Assembly (NCBI GenBank): GCA_910585995.1
Contig: CAJUGG010000037.1
Span: 1 to 48,013 of the forward strand
Reading direction: 5' to 3'
DNA length: 48,013 nucleotides
From: an uncultured Lachnospiraceae bacterium
Lineage (GTDB): Bacteria; Bacillota; Clostridia; Lachnospirales; Lachnospiraceae
Shown here: piece after piece, positions 1 to 8,169 of the stretch
Numbering within the stretch: the first letter of the stretch is position 1
How the letters are laid out: each line of letters starts with the position of its first letter
Program-made: the position numbers and the translations under genes
The notes under the pieces: model-generated
Database searches by the model: none
The model's input: only the letters and a program-made list of their open reading frames with translations
What the model was told of the DNA's origin: nothing

Positions 1-3
1 TGC

Positions 4-136
4 TCCCGCAATCCTAAAACACCTCAAATCCGCTCATTTTTCTGTGAAAAATGGCTACTTTTCGGTGTTTTGCGGGTCCCAAGTTCAAAAATCCTCTTGC
101 AAGCAAGCTTGCATCGGATTTTTCACCTTTTGACCC
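4..136 (+). other. Two consecutive hairpins upstream of the aminotransferase gene
   Basis: Two palindromic stretches precede the first gene. The first (4-77) has outer arms resembling CCCGCA...AAAACACC against GGTGTTTTGCGGG and an inner perfect stem CATTTTT/AAAAATG. The second (74-136) pairs GGGTC with GACCC, AAAAATCC with GGATTTTT, and TGCAAGC with GCTTGCA at the tip. They lie about 35 bases before the start codon, so they are probably leader RNA structure or the end of an upstream unit. The sequence GAACTTTCAGAGGAG after them resembles the end of the structured repeats elsewhere in the window. Confidence 0.5.
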
Positions 137-172
137 TGGCATCATCACATTGAACTTTCAGAGGAGAATCGC

Positions 173-1708
173 ATGCCAAATACAACATTTTCAGAACGAC
201 TATGGAGCGCCATGGAGCGCCAGCAGATCAAACAAGTAGATTTGATCCGCATGGCAGAAGAACAAGGAGTAAAACTTGGAAAAAGTCATATGAGTCAGTA
301 TGTGAGCGGTAAGACGGTTCCGCGAGCCGAACTGCTCCGCTTTCTGGCAGATGCCCTGAACGTGGAGGAGGCATGGCTAAGCGGCAAAGAAGAAGCTGCC
401 GGGAAGGAACCGACAGCGCAACCAGAACAACCGACAACACCAACGACAGAACCAGAACCGATAAAAAACAGACAAACGGGAGGAATCACGATGCGGGAAT
501 TTAAAAAATCATCCAAATTAGACAATGTATTATATGACGTCAGAGGGCCAGTGGTAGACGAGGCAAGCCGGATGGAAGAAGCCGGAACACATGTTCTGAA
601 GCTCAATATCGGCAACCCGGCTCCTTTTGGTTTTCGGACACCGGACGAGGTGATCTATGATATGCGCCAGCAGCTGACCGAGTGTGAAGGATATTCCGAT
701 GCCAAAGGACTGTTCTCTGCCAGAAAAGCAATCATGCAGTACGCACAGCTAAAACATATCCCCAATGTCTCGATCGGAGATGTCTATACCGGTAACGGCG
801 TCAGCGAACTGATCAACTTATGTATGTCTGCTCTGTTGGATGACGGAGACGAGATCCTGATCCCCGCTCCTGACTACCCTCTCTGGACCGCCTGTGCGAC
901 GCTCTCCGGCGGCAAAGCCGTCCATTATATCTGCGACGAACAGTCGGAATGGTATCCGGACCTGGACGATATGCGCAAAAAGATCAATGATCGCACCAAA
1001 GCCATCGTCATTATCAATCCCAACAACCCCACAGGAGCGCTGTATCCCAAGGAAATACTGCAACAGATTGTTGACTTAGCGAGAGAACACCATCTGATGA
1101 TCTTTTCCGACGAGATCTATGACCGTCTGGTCATGGACGGCGAAGAGCATATCTCTATCGCTTCCTTAGCGCCTGATCTGTTCTGCGTGACCTTCAGCGG
1201 ATTGTCCAAATCCCATATGATCGCCGGTTTCCGGATTGGCTGGATGATCCTAAGCGGCAACAAAGACCTGGCCAAAGACTATATCGAAGGCCTGAACATG
1301 CTCTCCAACATGCGGCTTTGCTCCAACGTCCCGGCCCAGTCCATCGTACAGACCGCCTTAGGCGGCCATCAAAGCGTCAAAGACTACATCGTTCCCGGCG
1401 GCCGGATCTACGAGCAGCGCGAATATATCTACAAAGCCCTCTGCGATATCCCAGGCATCAGCGTGGTCAAACCCAAAGCTGCCTTTTACATCTTCCCCAG
1501 ACTGGATGTGCAGAAATTCCAGATCACCAACGATGAAAAATTTGCACTGGATCTATTAAAAGAGAAAAAGATCCTGATTGTACACGGCAGCGGCTTTAAC
1601 TGGAAAAACCCGGATCACTTCCGCATCGTCTACCTGCCGCGCGTGGAAGTCTTAGAAGATGCCGCCGTAAAGCTTGCTGATTTCTTAAGTCACTATCAGC
1701 AGCGCTGA
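173..1708 (+). CDS. alaA: XRE-type helix-turn-helix fused to alanine aminotransferase (AlaA-like)
   Basis: A 511-residue fusion. Residues 1-70 look like an XRE/Cro helix-turn-helix (SHMSQYVSGKTVPRAELL), followed by a Pro/Thr/Glu-rich linker (about 75-106). Residues 107-511 are a class I PLP-dependent aminotransferase close to Escherichia coli AlaA from its first residues on (KSSKLDNVLYDVRGPV). AlaA makes alanine from pyruvate and glutamate. The PLP lysine is K346 in SGLSKSHMIAGFR, and NPNNPTG is the cofactor-pocket motif. The start at 173 has AGAGGAG before it. A second in-frame ATG at 491 has its own GGGAGGA six bases upstream and coincides with the normal AlaA start; from there the lysine is K240. 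The gene may therefore make two products. The aminotransferase call is firm; the DNA-binding role and any autoregulation are inferred. Confidence 0.88.
   Translation: MPNTTFSERLWSAMERQQIKQVDLIRMAEEQGVKLGKSHMSQYVSGKTVPRAELLRFLADALNVEEAWLSGKEEAAGKEPTAQPEQPTTPTTEPEPIKNRQTGGITMREFKKSSKLDNVLYDVRGPVVDEASRMEEAGTHVLKLNIGNPAPFGFRTPDEVIYDMRQQLTECEGYSDAKGLFSARKAIMQYAQLKHIPNVSIGDVYTGNGVSELINLCMSALLDDGDEILIPAPDYPLWTACATLSGGKAVHYICDEQSEWYPDLDDMRKKINDRTKAIVIINPNNPTGALYPKEILQQIVDLAREHHLMIFSDEIYDRLVMDGEEHISIASLAPDLFCVTFSGLSKSHMIAGFRIGWMILSGNKDLAKDYIEGLNMLSNMRLCSNVPAQSIVQTALGGHQSVKDYIVPGGRIYEQREYIYKALCDIPGISVVKPKAAFYIFPRLDVQKFQITNDEKFALDLLKEKKILIVHGSGFNWKNPDHFRIVYLPRVEVLEDAAVKLADFLSHYQQR
478..493 (+). promoter_or_regulatory. 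Internal ribosome binding site and start codon inside the fusion gene
   Basis: GGGAGGA at 478-484, a six-base spacer and an in-frame ATG at 491-493. The spacing is ideal, and the ATG falls where a stand-alone AlaA begins. A free aminotransferase of 405 residues would be produced. Confidence 0.65.
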
Positions 1709-1801
1709 TCCCGCTGGCGAATGGTCTGGATATGATTGAAAATATTCGGATTATGTGATAGTATGAAACTACAAAAACGAAAGGAAAGGCAGGTGGAGAT
1801 A

Positions 1802-2592
1802 TTGACAGAAACGGAACGCAGCTTCAGGAAGATTTGCAGCGCCTGCGTGACTTACGTCCTATCGATGATGATTTCATGCGCTGTCTGTTCAAAGATAACA
1901 TTCCACTGGCTGAATTTGTATTACGCATTATCACAGATAAGCAAGATTTGATTATCACTGACTGTGAAACGCAAAAGGATATGCAAAGGCTGGCCGGGGC
2001 ACGTTCTATCTGCCTGGATGCATATAAAACAGATTCAGCCGGAAAAAGATATGATCTTGAAATTCAAAGGCAGGAAAAAGGGGCAGACCCATGCAGAGCC
2101 AGATACCATTCCAGCGTGATGGATGTAGAGAATCTCCATTCCGGGCAGGAATTTAAAGAATTGCCAGACACTTATACAATTTTTACCATTGAGAAAGATT
2201 TTTATGGAAAGGGCGAGCCGGTCTATCCGATTGAGAGGATGAACCTCGCCACGGGTAAATCTTTTGAAGATGGGGAACATATCTTGTATGTAAATGGGGA
2301 GTACCGAGGTGAATCTAATCTTGGAAAGCTCATGCACGATTTTAACTGTACACAGGCATCTGATATGAATTTTAAACTAATGGCAGACAGAACACGGTAT
2401 CCGAAAGGAGTGAGTGAGATGTGCCGCATCATGGAGGATATGAGAAATGAATCCCCGAAAGAGGGAATAAGAGAAGGTATGAAAGAAGCAGCACTGCGTA
2501 TGTTAGCTGCTGGAAAATCCTGGCTCTATTCTAATCCCAAAGCCCCACATCCTGTCTGTCCAGCTCTGCTTTTTGGCACTTCGGGCAGGTGA
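1802..2592 (+). pseudogene. Rpn-family PD-(D/E)XK nuclease/transposase-like protein, frameshifted and truncated
   Basis: The readable part (frame of 1834-2592) matches the Rpn/PDDEXK_2 family of recombination-promoting nucleases: RPIDDDFMRCLFKDN near the start and the nuclease motif YDLEIQ with an upstream Asp. The expected start is TTG at 1802 after AGGTGGAG, giving MTETERSF, but that frame is lost after about 1822. Adding one base there would join it to QEDLQRLRD, so a one-base deletion is likely. The 3' end is also abnormal. After ALRMLAAGK the family's helical C-terminus is replaced by residues read from the antisense of the neighbouring gene. Both lesions suggest a dead copy. The family is known; the exact frameshift position is inferred. 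Confidence 0.65.
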
Positions 2593-2914
2593 TCGCGCTG
2601 TTTTCGTCTAAAAGCTCTGCTTCCCCGCCGCATATGGGACAGGTTCCGGTCAGCGTCTGATCGCTTTCTTTTTCTTTTAATACCAGCACTGGTACTGCTA
2701 TCATCTCCTGACACTGTCTGCACACTGCTGTCTGATATTGGAAATGAAAGAGAGGCAGTGCACCACCTTCTTTACAGGCTGCGATCTGCTTTTGTATCGG
2801 ATCTGGAAAGAGCTTCATCACCCTTCCCAAAGAGCTATGCTTCCTCCCGTGGCCCAGACAGAGCCGCCATTTTTTATAGCAGGAAGGACATTGCAGTTCT
2901 TTCAGCACTCCCAT
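2531..2914 (-). CDS. Small protein with four CxxC zinc-knuckle motifs
   Basis: A 127-residue protein with four CxxC pairs: C9/C12, C65/C68, C92/C95 and C110/C113. It probably folds into two zinc ribbons; no catalytic motif is visible and the family is not recognised. The start has AGGAGG seven bases upstream. The TAG stop of the flagellin-type gene lies just before that ribosome binding site, with 11 bases between the two genes, so they were probably cotranscribed. The 3' end overlaps the truncated Rpn gene on the other strand. A role linked to flagellin or surface export can be guessed only from position. Confidence 0.6.
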   Translation of the reverse strand: MGVLKELQCPSCYKKWRLCLGHGRKHSSLGRVMKLFPDPIQKQIAACKEGGALPLFHFQYQTAVCRQCQEMIAVPVLVLKEKESDQTLTGTCPICGGEAELLDENSAITCPKCQKAELDRQDVGLWD

Positions 2915-2925
2915 CGGTTATCCTC

Positions 2926-4763
2926 CTATGCTCCTAACAGACTCAGGATCTGGCCCGGAACCTGATTCGCCTGCGCAAGCATCGCCTGGCCGCTCTGGAA
3001 CAGGACCTGGTTGCGCACATGCTCTGTAATGGCAAGCGCCATATCCGTATCCCGGATCTGGGACTCTGCGGCGGTCAGATTCTCTACGGTATTGCACAGA
3101 TTGGAATAGGTATGTTCCAGACGGTTCTGCATCGCTCCATAATGGCTGCGCATCTCACTGACCCGGTTGATAGCACTGTCGATATCATCGACGCCGCTGT
3201 TAGCATCTTTGAGTGTCAGTATGTTGGTCTTAGAGAGCCGCAGGCCGATATCATCCAGCCGGAACAGTTCCACATCAATAAACTGGTCATAGCCGCCAGC
3301 ATTGATCGAGAGCTTCCCGGCAGCTCCGATATTCCAGCGGGATATGGAAAATGGAGAGTCCGTAGCACTCGTCCCAAGCATGGAAGCTCCTCCTGTATTC
3401 ATGCTGACAGCAATCACAGAGCCGGCACCGCCTTTTGATGCTACCGAAAGCTCGCGGACAAACGCTGTCAAACCAGGGTCTGGAGTATCAAACAACGCCT
3501 CAATATCGGCTAGGCCATTTAATTGCTTTCCTGTCTTTTGACTTAATACGTTATACAAAGACGGATTCGTCTGAAGCTCACTAAAAATTTTATCCATACC
3601 ATCAGCAATTCTTTTCCCCAGATCTTGTTGGTTTTGATCTCCGGCCAGATACCCCAGATACGCCGCCGCCAGATAGCCATGACCATAGGGCCTGCCTGCC
3701 ACGTCATAGGACTTGAGATAATCAGCAATCGCTGTATCCTTAGAAGCATCATTCGCATCCGCAAGCTGACCGGCGATCTGCTGCAGCTGGTTGTTCCATC
3801 TGGTAGGGAATCCTCCTCCTGCCAACTGCGCAGTGCCCTCCACAAACCACTCCGGATATTTTTCCTGTCCATTTCTCCCAAACATCCCGTCTGTCAGTGT
3901 ATACTGCATCACCCAATGCATCAGCTCATGGGCAATCGTGGATTTGAGGGCAGCCTGATCCGGGCTTCCATCCTGGATCGAAGCATCGGAAAAATCAGAG
4001 GAATCTATCGTGATCTGCATATTAAAGGGCCTGCCATCGGCGCGAAAAGAAGCCTGCGCATAGGCCATCATCCCTCCTCCGCCGTCCACATACTCAATGT
4101 TCAGCTCCATATCGATCTTATCTGTTCCAATATTATTTTTCAGAGTCGGAAAGGAATCCAGAATCTGCATCACGGCATTGGGCACATACTCTGTGGCAAT
4201 CTTTTCTGCCAGCATCTCATATCCATTGCTGGAAGACGTCTGTCCGGCGCGCCCTACACTGCCGGCATAATTTACCTTTACTTCCCCGCTGTTGAGATCC
4301 AGCGTGCAGCCTAAAATGCGGTTATCGCCACATTTTTCTTGGTTCCTCCATTGGTGAACAGGGGCACACCGCTGAAGGTTGTTGACTCTCCGATGCGGTT
4401 GATCTCCTCTTTCAGCGCCTGCATCTCATCATTCATCATGGAGCGCTGAAGCTCGGTATAGGTTCCACTGGCTGCCTGCACTGCCATCCCTTTCATACGG
4501 TTTAACATGGAATGGACCTCTGTCAGAGCGCCCTCCACGGTCTGCACCAGGGAGATCCCATCCTGCACATTTCGTTTGCCTTGATCCATCGAGGTGATCT
4601 GTCCGCGCATCTTTTCTGAGATCGCCAGACCAGCCGCATCATCTCCGGCACGATTGATCTTGTAGCCGGAACTTAACTTTTCCAGGTTTTTCGCCATCGC
4701 CTAATTGGTTACGCCGATATTTCTCTTGGAATTAAGCGCCGCTAAATTGTGTTGTATTCGCAT
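2926..4763 (-). pseudogene. Flagellinolysin: flagellin with an inserted zinc metalloprotease domain, disrupted
   Basis: Three pieces of one gene are visible. It starts MRIQHNLAALNSKRN at 4763 after AAAGGGAA, continues as a typical flagellin D0/D1 N-terminus (KNLEKLSSGYKINRAGDD), and ends with a flagellin C-terminus (AQANQVPGQILSLLGA). Between them sits a domain with HELMH (plus-strand 3916-3930) and WFVEGTAQL 26 residues later, the zinc site of a gluzincin protease. This architecture is that of flagellinolysins, whose filaments are proteolytic. Two lesions break it: an in-frame TAG right after GVTN (about 4700), and a frameshift near 4325 in a run of five A, where six would restore the frame through KKCGDNRILG. 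The original length would be about 610 residues. No other flagellar genes lie nearby. Confidence 0.82.
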
Positions 4764-4865
4764 ATGTATGTTCCCTTTCTGTACAATAGATTGCAGGCTT
4801 CGCCAGCAAACCTATTATCATGAATAAAAGTTGAACTACCCTTCTATCTTTACACTATAAAGATA

Positions 4866-4894
4866 ATATCGGTGTATCCTGGGATTTTCTTTAG
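4866..4894 (-). promoter_or_regulatory. Sigma-D (sigma-28) type flagellar promoter
   Basis: On the minus strand, CTAAA (4890-4894) is followed 17 bases later by CCGATAT (4866-4872). The Bacillus sigma-D consensus is CTAAA, about 16 bases, then CCGATAT. It lies about 100 bases upstream of the flagellinolysin start in the correct orientation. Confidence 0.72.
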
Positions 4895-4936
4895 GAAATT
4901 ATCTGATATAATATGCAATTTACAGTTATTTTTCAT

Positions 4937-4990
4937 AAAAAACAAAAGAACTGCACCCTAACAAATGTACAATTTGTTTGAATACAGTTC
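4937..4990 (-). terminator. Rho-independent terminator of the PTS/isomerase operon
   Basis: Minus-strand hairpin with GAACTG/CAGTTC outer arms (4948-4953 and 4985-4990) and AACAAAT/ATTTGTT inner arms, followed by a T-rich tract. It begins 10 bases after the stop of the isomerase-kinase gene. Its sequence resembles the terminator at 11400-11445. Confidence 0.7.
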
Positions 4991-4999
4991 TCATTTTTC

Positions 5000-6853
5000 C
5001 TAGATCAGACTTGCAGCGCCGATCACGCCTGCCTGGTTGCCAAGAGCTGCGATCTCGATCACAGGACATTCGCTGTCCGCCCCTCCAAAGCAGCTTTTTT
5101 TCATCTGCTCCTGAAGTTCTGGCAGCAAAGGTTCCAAAAGAGGCGACAATTCTCCGCCTAACAGCACCAGCTGCGGCCGGAAGATATTGACCACATTGAC
5201 AATCCCGATGCCAAGTCTTTTTACGTAATGAGGCACCAGTTTTTTTAGTCTCGTATCTCCTGCGGCTGCACGCTCAAAGATCTCTTTGGGCGTCAGTTCT
5301 TCTCCTGTGACCCTCAGGGCGTCCCGGATCAGCGCCCGCACAGACACATAGGTTTCGAGACATCCCTGTCTTCCACAGGTACAAGGCTCTCCGTCCTCCA
5401 CGATGACCATATGGCCGATCTCACTCCCGCCGATACTTTTTTTGGCGTAGATCTCGCCGTCTAAGATGATGCCTCCGCCGACACCGACTCCCAGTGTCAT
5501 CATCACTACATCCTGGCAGTCCCTTCCGGCACCTGCCGCGGCCTCTCCCAATGCCACACAGTCGGCATCATTGGCAATCTGTACCGGAATCGGCAGATAC
5601 TCACCCATCTGCTTCTTAAGCTCCACCTGCTGCCACTTGATATTGTTGGAATAGCGGACGACGCCTTTTCTTGGATCTACAGTTCCCGGTACGCTGATCC
5701 CGGCGCAGACGCACTGATCTATCGAGATCTTCTGTTCTTCCAAAAGTGCCAGTGTCTTTTGAGCGATCTTACGGATCACTTCTTCGGCGGGGCGCGTCGG
5801 CTCTGTGTTCATCGTCTTGCAGGCCAGCAGTTTCTGGTGGACGTCCACCAAGCCGATCTGGGTCTGTGTCACGCCGATATCGATGCCAATGCGCACAGGC
5901 GCCGCTTTTTCCCGTATCGTCGTGATCAGGGCGTCACAAGAGCCTTCCACGGTATAGGCTCCGCTCCCGGCAGGCAAAAAGAAGCTGTCTCCCTTTCTGT
6001 AATGAACCGTCTCTTGACCGCTTGTGATGGTGCCTTCTCCATCGAGGATCAGGATACTGGCAAACGAAGTCTCCAAGACATTGCCTTCCATCTTCTTCAT
6101 CACTTTGCCGTCCAGATTCAGTTTGTCCACGGTAAAATAATCACAGTCTGCGATATGCGGATAGCTGCTCTTGTCCTTGCTGATTGGCACCCGTTTGGTG
6201 ACTGCAAGCGCCTTTTCGATATGCAGGTCGCGCTTTTTCCCGTCTTTGCCCACTCTTCCATAGTCGTAGACCCGGTAGGTCACGTTGGAATTTTGCTGAA
6301 TCTCTGCGATTAAAATATCTTTTCCGATGGCATGGATCGTGCCGGATTCAATAAAGAGCACATCTCCTTTTTGTACGGGAACGGCATGCAACACTTCTAA
6401 GAGGGTATCCTGTCTGATCCGCTCCTCAAACTCTTCCATGCTCACTTCCCGTTTAAAACCATAGTACAAAAAGGCATGTTCACCTGCATCCATCACATAC
6501 CACATCTCAGTCTTGCCGTATTGTCCTTCATTTTTCAGTGCGTACCGATTGTCCGGGTGCACCTGGATCGACAGATTGTCTTTCGCGTCAATCAATTTAG
6601 TCAAAATGGGAAAATCCCGAAAACGCCTGCAATTGGTTCCCAATACCTCTTTCCCTTTGATGTCAATATATTGTTGCAGTGTCTTTCCTGCATATTCCCC
6701 GTTGGCAATGGTGGACGGGCCATCCGGGTGGCAGGACAACTCCCAGGTCTCGGCTAATACTTCTTTGTCACATTCTTTTCCATATTCCTCAATCAGTCTG
6801 CGTCCGCCCCACAGATAATCTTTGCAGCTTGGTCTTAGTTTTAATACACTCAT
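5000..6853 (-). CDS. gmuF: Mannose-6-phosphate isomerase fused to a ROK-family sugar kinase
   Basis: A 617-residue fusion. Residues 1-315 are a class I mannose-6-phosphate isomerase (Man6P to Fru6P), with zinc-site motifs QVHPDN (97-102), GKTEMWYV (113-120) and GTIHAIG (171-177), and QQNSNVTYRVYDYGR (186-200). Residues about 320-617 are a full ROK kinase: the phosphate-binding start VRIGIDIG, catalytic NDAD (428-431), EIGHM (478-482) and the zinc-binding CTCGRQGCLE (491-500). Both halves look intact. The start overlaps the stop of the upstream ROK kinase gene as ATGA, so translation is probably coupled. In the B. subtilis gmu operon the isomerase GmuF stands alone. The kinase half probably phosphorylates free glucose or mannose released from disaccharides. 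The gene ends in TAG, so TAG is a normal stop here. Confidence 0.9.
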   Translation of the reverse strand: MSVLKLRPSCKDYLWGGRRLIEEYGKECDKEVLAETWELSCHPDGPSTIANGEYAGKTLQQYIDIKGKEVLGTNCRRFRDFPILTKLIDAKDNLSIQVHPDNRYALKNEGQYGKTEMWYVMDAGEHAFLYYGFKREVSMEEFEERIRQDTLLEVLHAVPVQKGDVLFIESGTIHAIGKDILIAEIQQNSNVTYRVYDYGRVGKDGKKRDLHIEKALAVTKRVPISKDKSSYPHIADCDYFTVDKLNLDGKVMKKMEGNVLETSFASILILDGEGTITSGQETVHYRKGDSFFLPAGSGAYTVEGSCDALITTIREKAAPVRIGIDIGVTQTQIGLVDVHQKLLACKTMNTEPTRPAEEVIRKIAQKTLALLEEQKISIDQCVCAGISVPGTVDPRKGVVRYSNNIKWQQVELKKQMGEYLPIPVQIANDADCVALGEAAAGAGRDCQDVVMMTLGVGVGGGIILDGEIYAKKSIGGSEIGHMVIVEDGEPCTCGRQGCLETYVSVRALIRDALRVTGEELTPKEIFERAAAGDTRLKKLVPHYVKRLGIGIVNVVNIFRPQLVLLGGELSPLLEPLLPELQEQMKKSCFGGADSECPVIEIAALGNQAGVIGAASLI

Positions 6854-7728
6854 ATGATCTCTCCACAGGCATCCATGCCCAGTTTTAGTGCGCCTAAGAT
6901 TCCCTGATCATCCCCCAAAGAAGGAGGGACCAGATAGGACGCAAGATCTGAAAGTTCTTTTGTCTGCATATATCCGCCCAGCATATCCGCTACTTTTTCA
7001 CGCACCAGCGGCAAAAGCTGTTCTTGATGCATCACACCCCCGCCCAAGATGATCTTCTGCGGGGACAGGATCAGGATATAGTTGGTAATGGCATACGCCA
7101 GATAATAGGCCTCTAATTCCCATACGTCTGGCTGATCGCAGAGTTCTGCTGCTTTTTTTCCCCAGCGTTCTTCGATCGCTGGTCCGGCGGCTAGGCCTTC
7201 CAGGCAAGTCTTATGATAGGGACACTTGCCGGCGTAAGGGTCACCCTCCCTTTTGGGAAGCAGGATGTGTCCGCCTTCCGGATGCTGCATCCCATGCAGC
7301 AGCTTTCCTCCGGCCAGGATGCCGACCCCTACTCCGGTTCCCACAGTCATATAGAGTGCGGTGTCCAAGCCTCTGGCACAGCCCCAGGTGGCCTCTCCCA
7401 ACATGGAACCATTCACATCTGTGTCAAATCCCAGGGGGATGCCCAGGTGCCTGCGAAAATATCCCAGGATATCATAGTGCTTCCAGGCTAATTTTGACGT
7501 GGTGGTGATATAGCCGTAGGTCTCTGAGTCCGGATGCAGGTCGATGGGTCCAAAACAGCCGATTCCAAGAGCCTGTATCTCCTGGTCTTGAAAATAGGCC
7601 AGAAGTTTTGGCATGGTGATCTTGGGCGTCTCGGTGGGGATGGAGATCCTGTTTAAAATCTCCCCACGTTCATTGCCCACCGCACAGACCATCTTCGTCC
7701 CGCCCGCTTCTAATGCTCCAAATCTCAT
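6850..7728 (-). CDS. gmuE: ROK-family fructokinase/mannokinase (GmuE/ScrK type)
   Basis: A 292-residue ROK kinase of the B. subtilis GmuE/YdhR type, starting MRFGALEAGGTKMVCAVG. The structural zinc site CPYHKTCLEGLAAGPAI and the conserved ERWGKKAAEL follow; YILILSPQKIILGGGVMHQ is near the C-terminus. It phosphorylates free hexoses (fructose or mannose) in the cytoplasm. The start at 7728 is preceded by AGGAG. A longer reading frame from 7827 exists, but it runs through the structured repeat at 7744-7850 and is not believable. The stop overlaps the next gene by four bases. Membership of the gmu-type operon supports a role in mannoside use. Confidence 0.9.
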   Translation of the reverse strand: MRFGALEAGGTKMVCAVGNERGEILNRISIPTETPKITMPKLLAYFQDQEIQALGIGCFGPIDLHPDSETYGYITTTSKLAWKHYDILGYFRRHLGIPLGFDTDVNGSMLGEATWGCARGLDTALYMTVGTGVGVGILAGGKLLHGMQHPEGGHILLPKREGDPYAGKCPYHKTCLEGLAAGPAIEERWGKKAAELCDQPDVWELEAYYLAYAITNYILILSPQKIILGGGVMHQEQLLPLVREKVADMLGGYMQTKELSDLASYLVPPSLGDDQGILGALKLGMDACGEII

Positions 7729-7743
7729 AAAATAAAATCTCCT

Positions 7744-7850
7744 ATTAGAGTTCCGCATCCGTTTCAAAAATGCCCCTTCTTCTGGAAGAATGTTTGGCCA
7801 CTTATGTCCAAACATCCTTCCGGGCATTTTTGAAGCAGATGCTGTTTTTT
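7744..7850 (-). repeat. Structured intercistronic repeat, copy A (before gmuE)
   Basis: Outer arms TTCAAAAATGCCC (7763-7775) and GGGCATTTTTGAA (7822-7834) pair perfectly over 13 bp. Inner arms 7784-7797 and 7808-7821 pair over 14 bp with one mismatch around a 10-base loop. On the minus strand it ends GCGGAACTCTAATAGGAG, and that AGGAG is the ribosome binding site of gmuE. Confidence 0.85.
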
Positions 7851-7857
7851 TAAGTGC

Positions 7858-8169
7858 TTATTTTTTTTGGTAGAGTTCGATGATCTCTCTGGCTAATACT
7901 TTGGCCATCTCGGTGCTGGCCATCTAGTCTTCGGCGTGCATCAGGATCAGGGAGAAGTCTACTTTGTCTCCTGAGGCTTCCTGGGCCAGCAGATTGCCGT
8001 GTACGCTGTGGGCTTCGGAGAAAAACTGGTCTCCTTCTTCCATCAGGCGTGCTGCCTCATCAAAGGCGCCTTCTTTGGCTTTTTGGATAGCTTCTATGTA
8101 GCTGGATTTGGCGCTGCCGCTGTTGGTGATCATCTGCATGCAGATCAGTTCAAATTCTTCACTCATCAT
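7858..8169 (-). pseudogene. gmuA: PTS lactose/cellobiose-family EIIA, interrupted by an in-frame TAG
   Basis: The protein reads MMSEEFELICMQMITNSG and on to VDFSLILMHAED, then meets TAG at 7924-7926. Reading continues in frame as MASTEMAKVLAREIIELYQKK to a TAA at 7858-7860. The full length of about 103 residues is exactly that of LacF/CelC/GmuA EIIA proteins, so the TAG is a premature stop (a CAG-to-TAG change is the simplest origin). It removes the last helix, just after the HAED motif that carries the phosphorylated histidine and the metal-binding Asp of the trimer. EIIA passes phosphate from HPr to EIIB. The start overlaps the EIIB stop by four bases. It is either dead, read through by a suppressor, or complemented by another EIIA. 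Confidence 0.85.

Noticed and set aside
6850..7827. Longer 325-residue form of the ROK kinase
   Set aside because: The extra codons read through the structured repeat. The start at 7728 has a proper AGGAG and matches the family's N-terminus.
4699..7926. Recoding of TAG as glutamine (as in some phages)
   Set aside because: Intact genes here end properly in TAG (the isomerase-kinase fusion, the flagellin C-terminus and ylxM), so TAG works as a stop.
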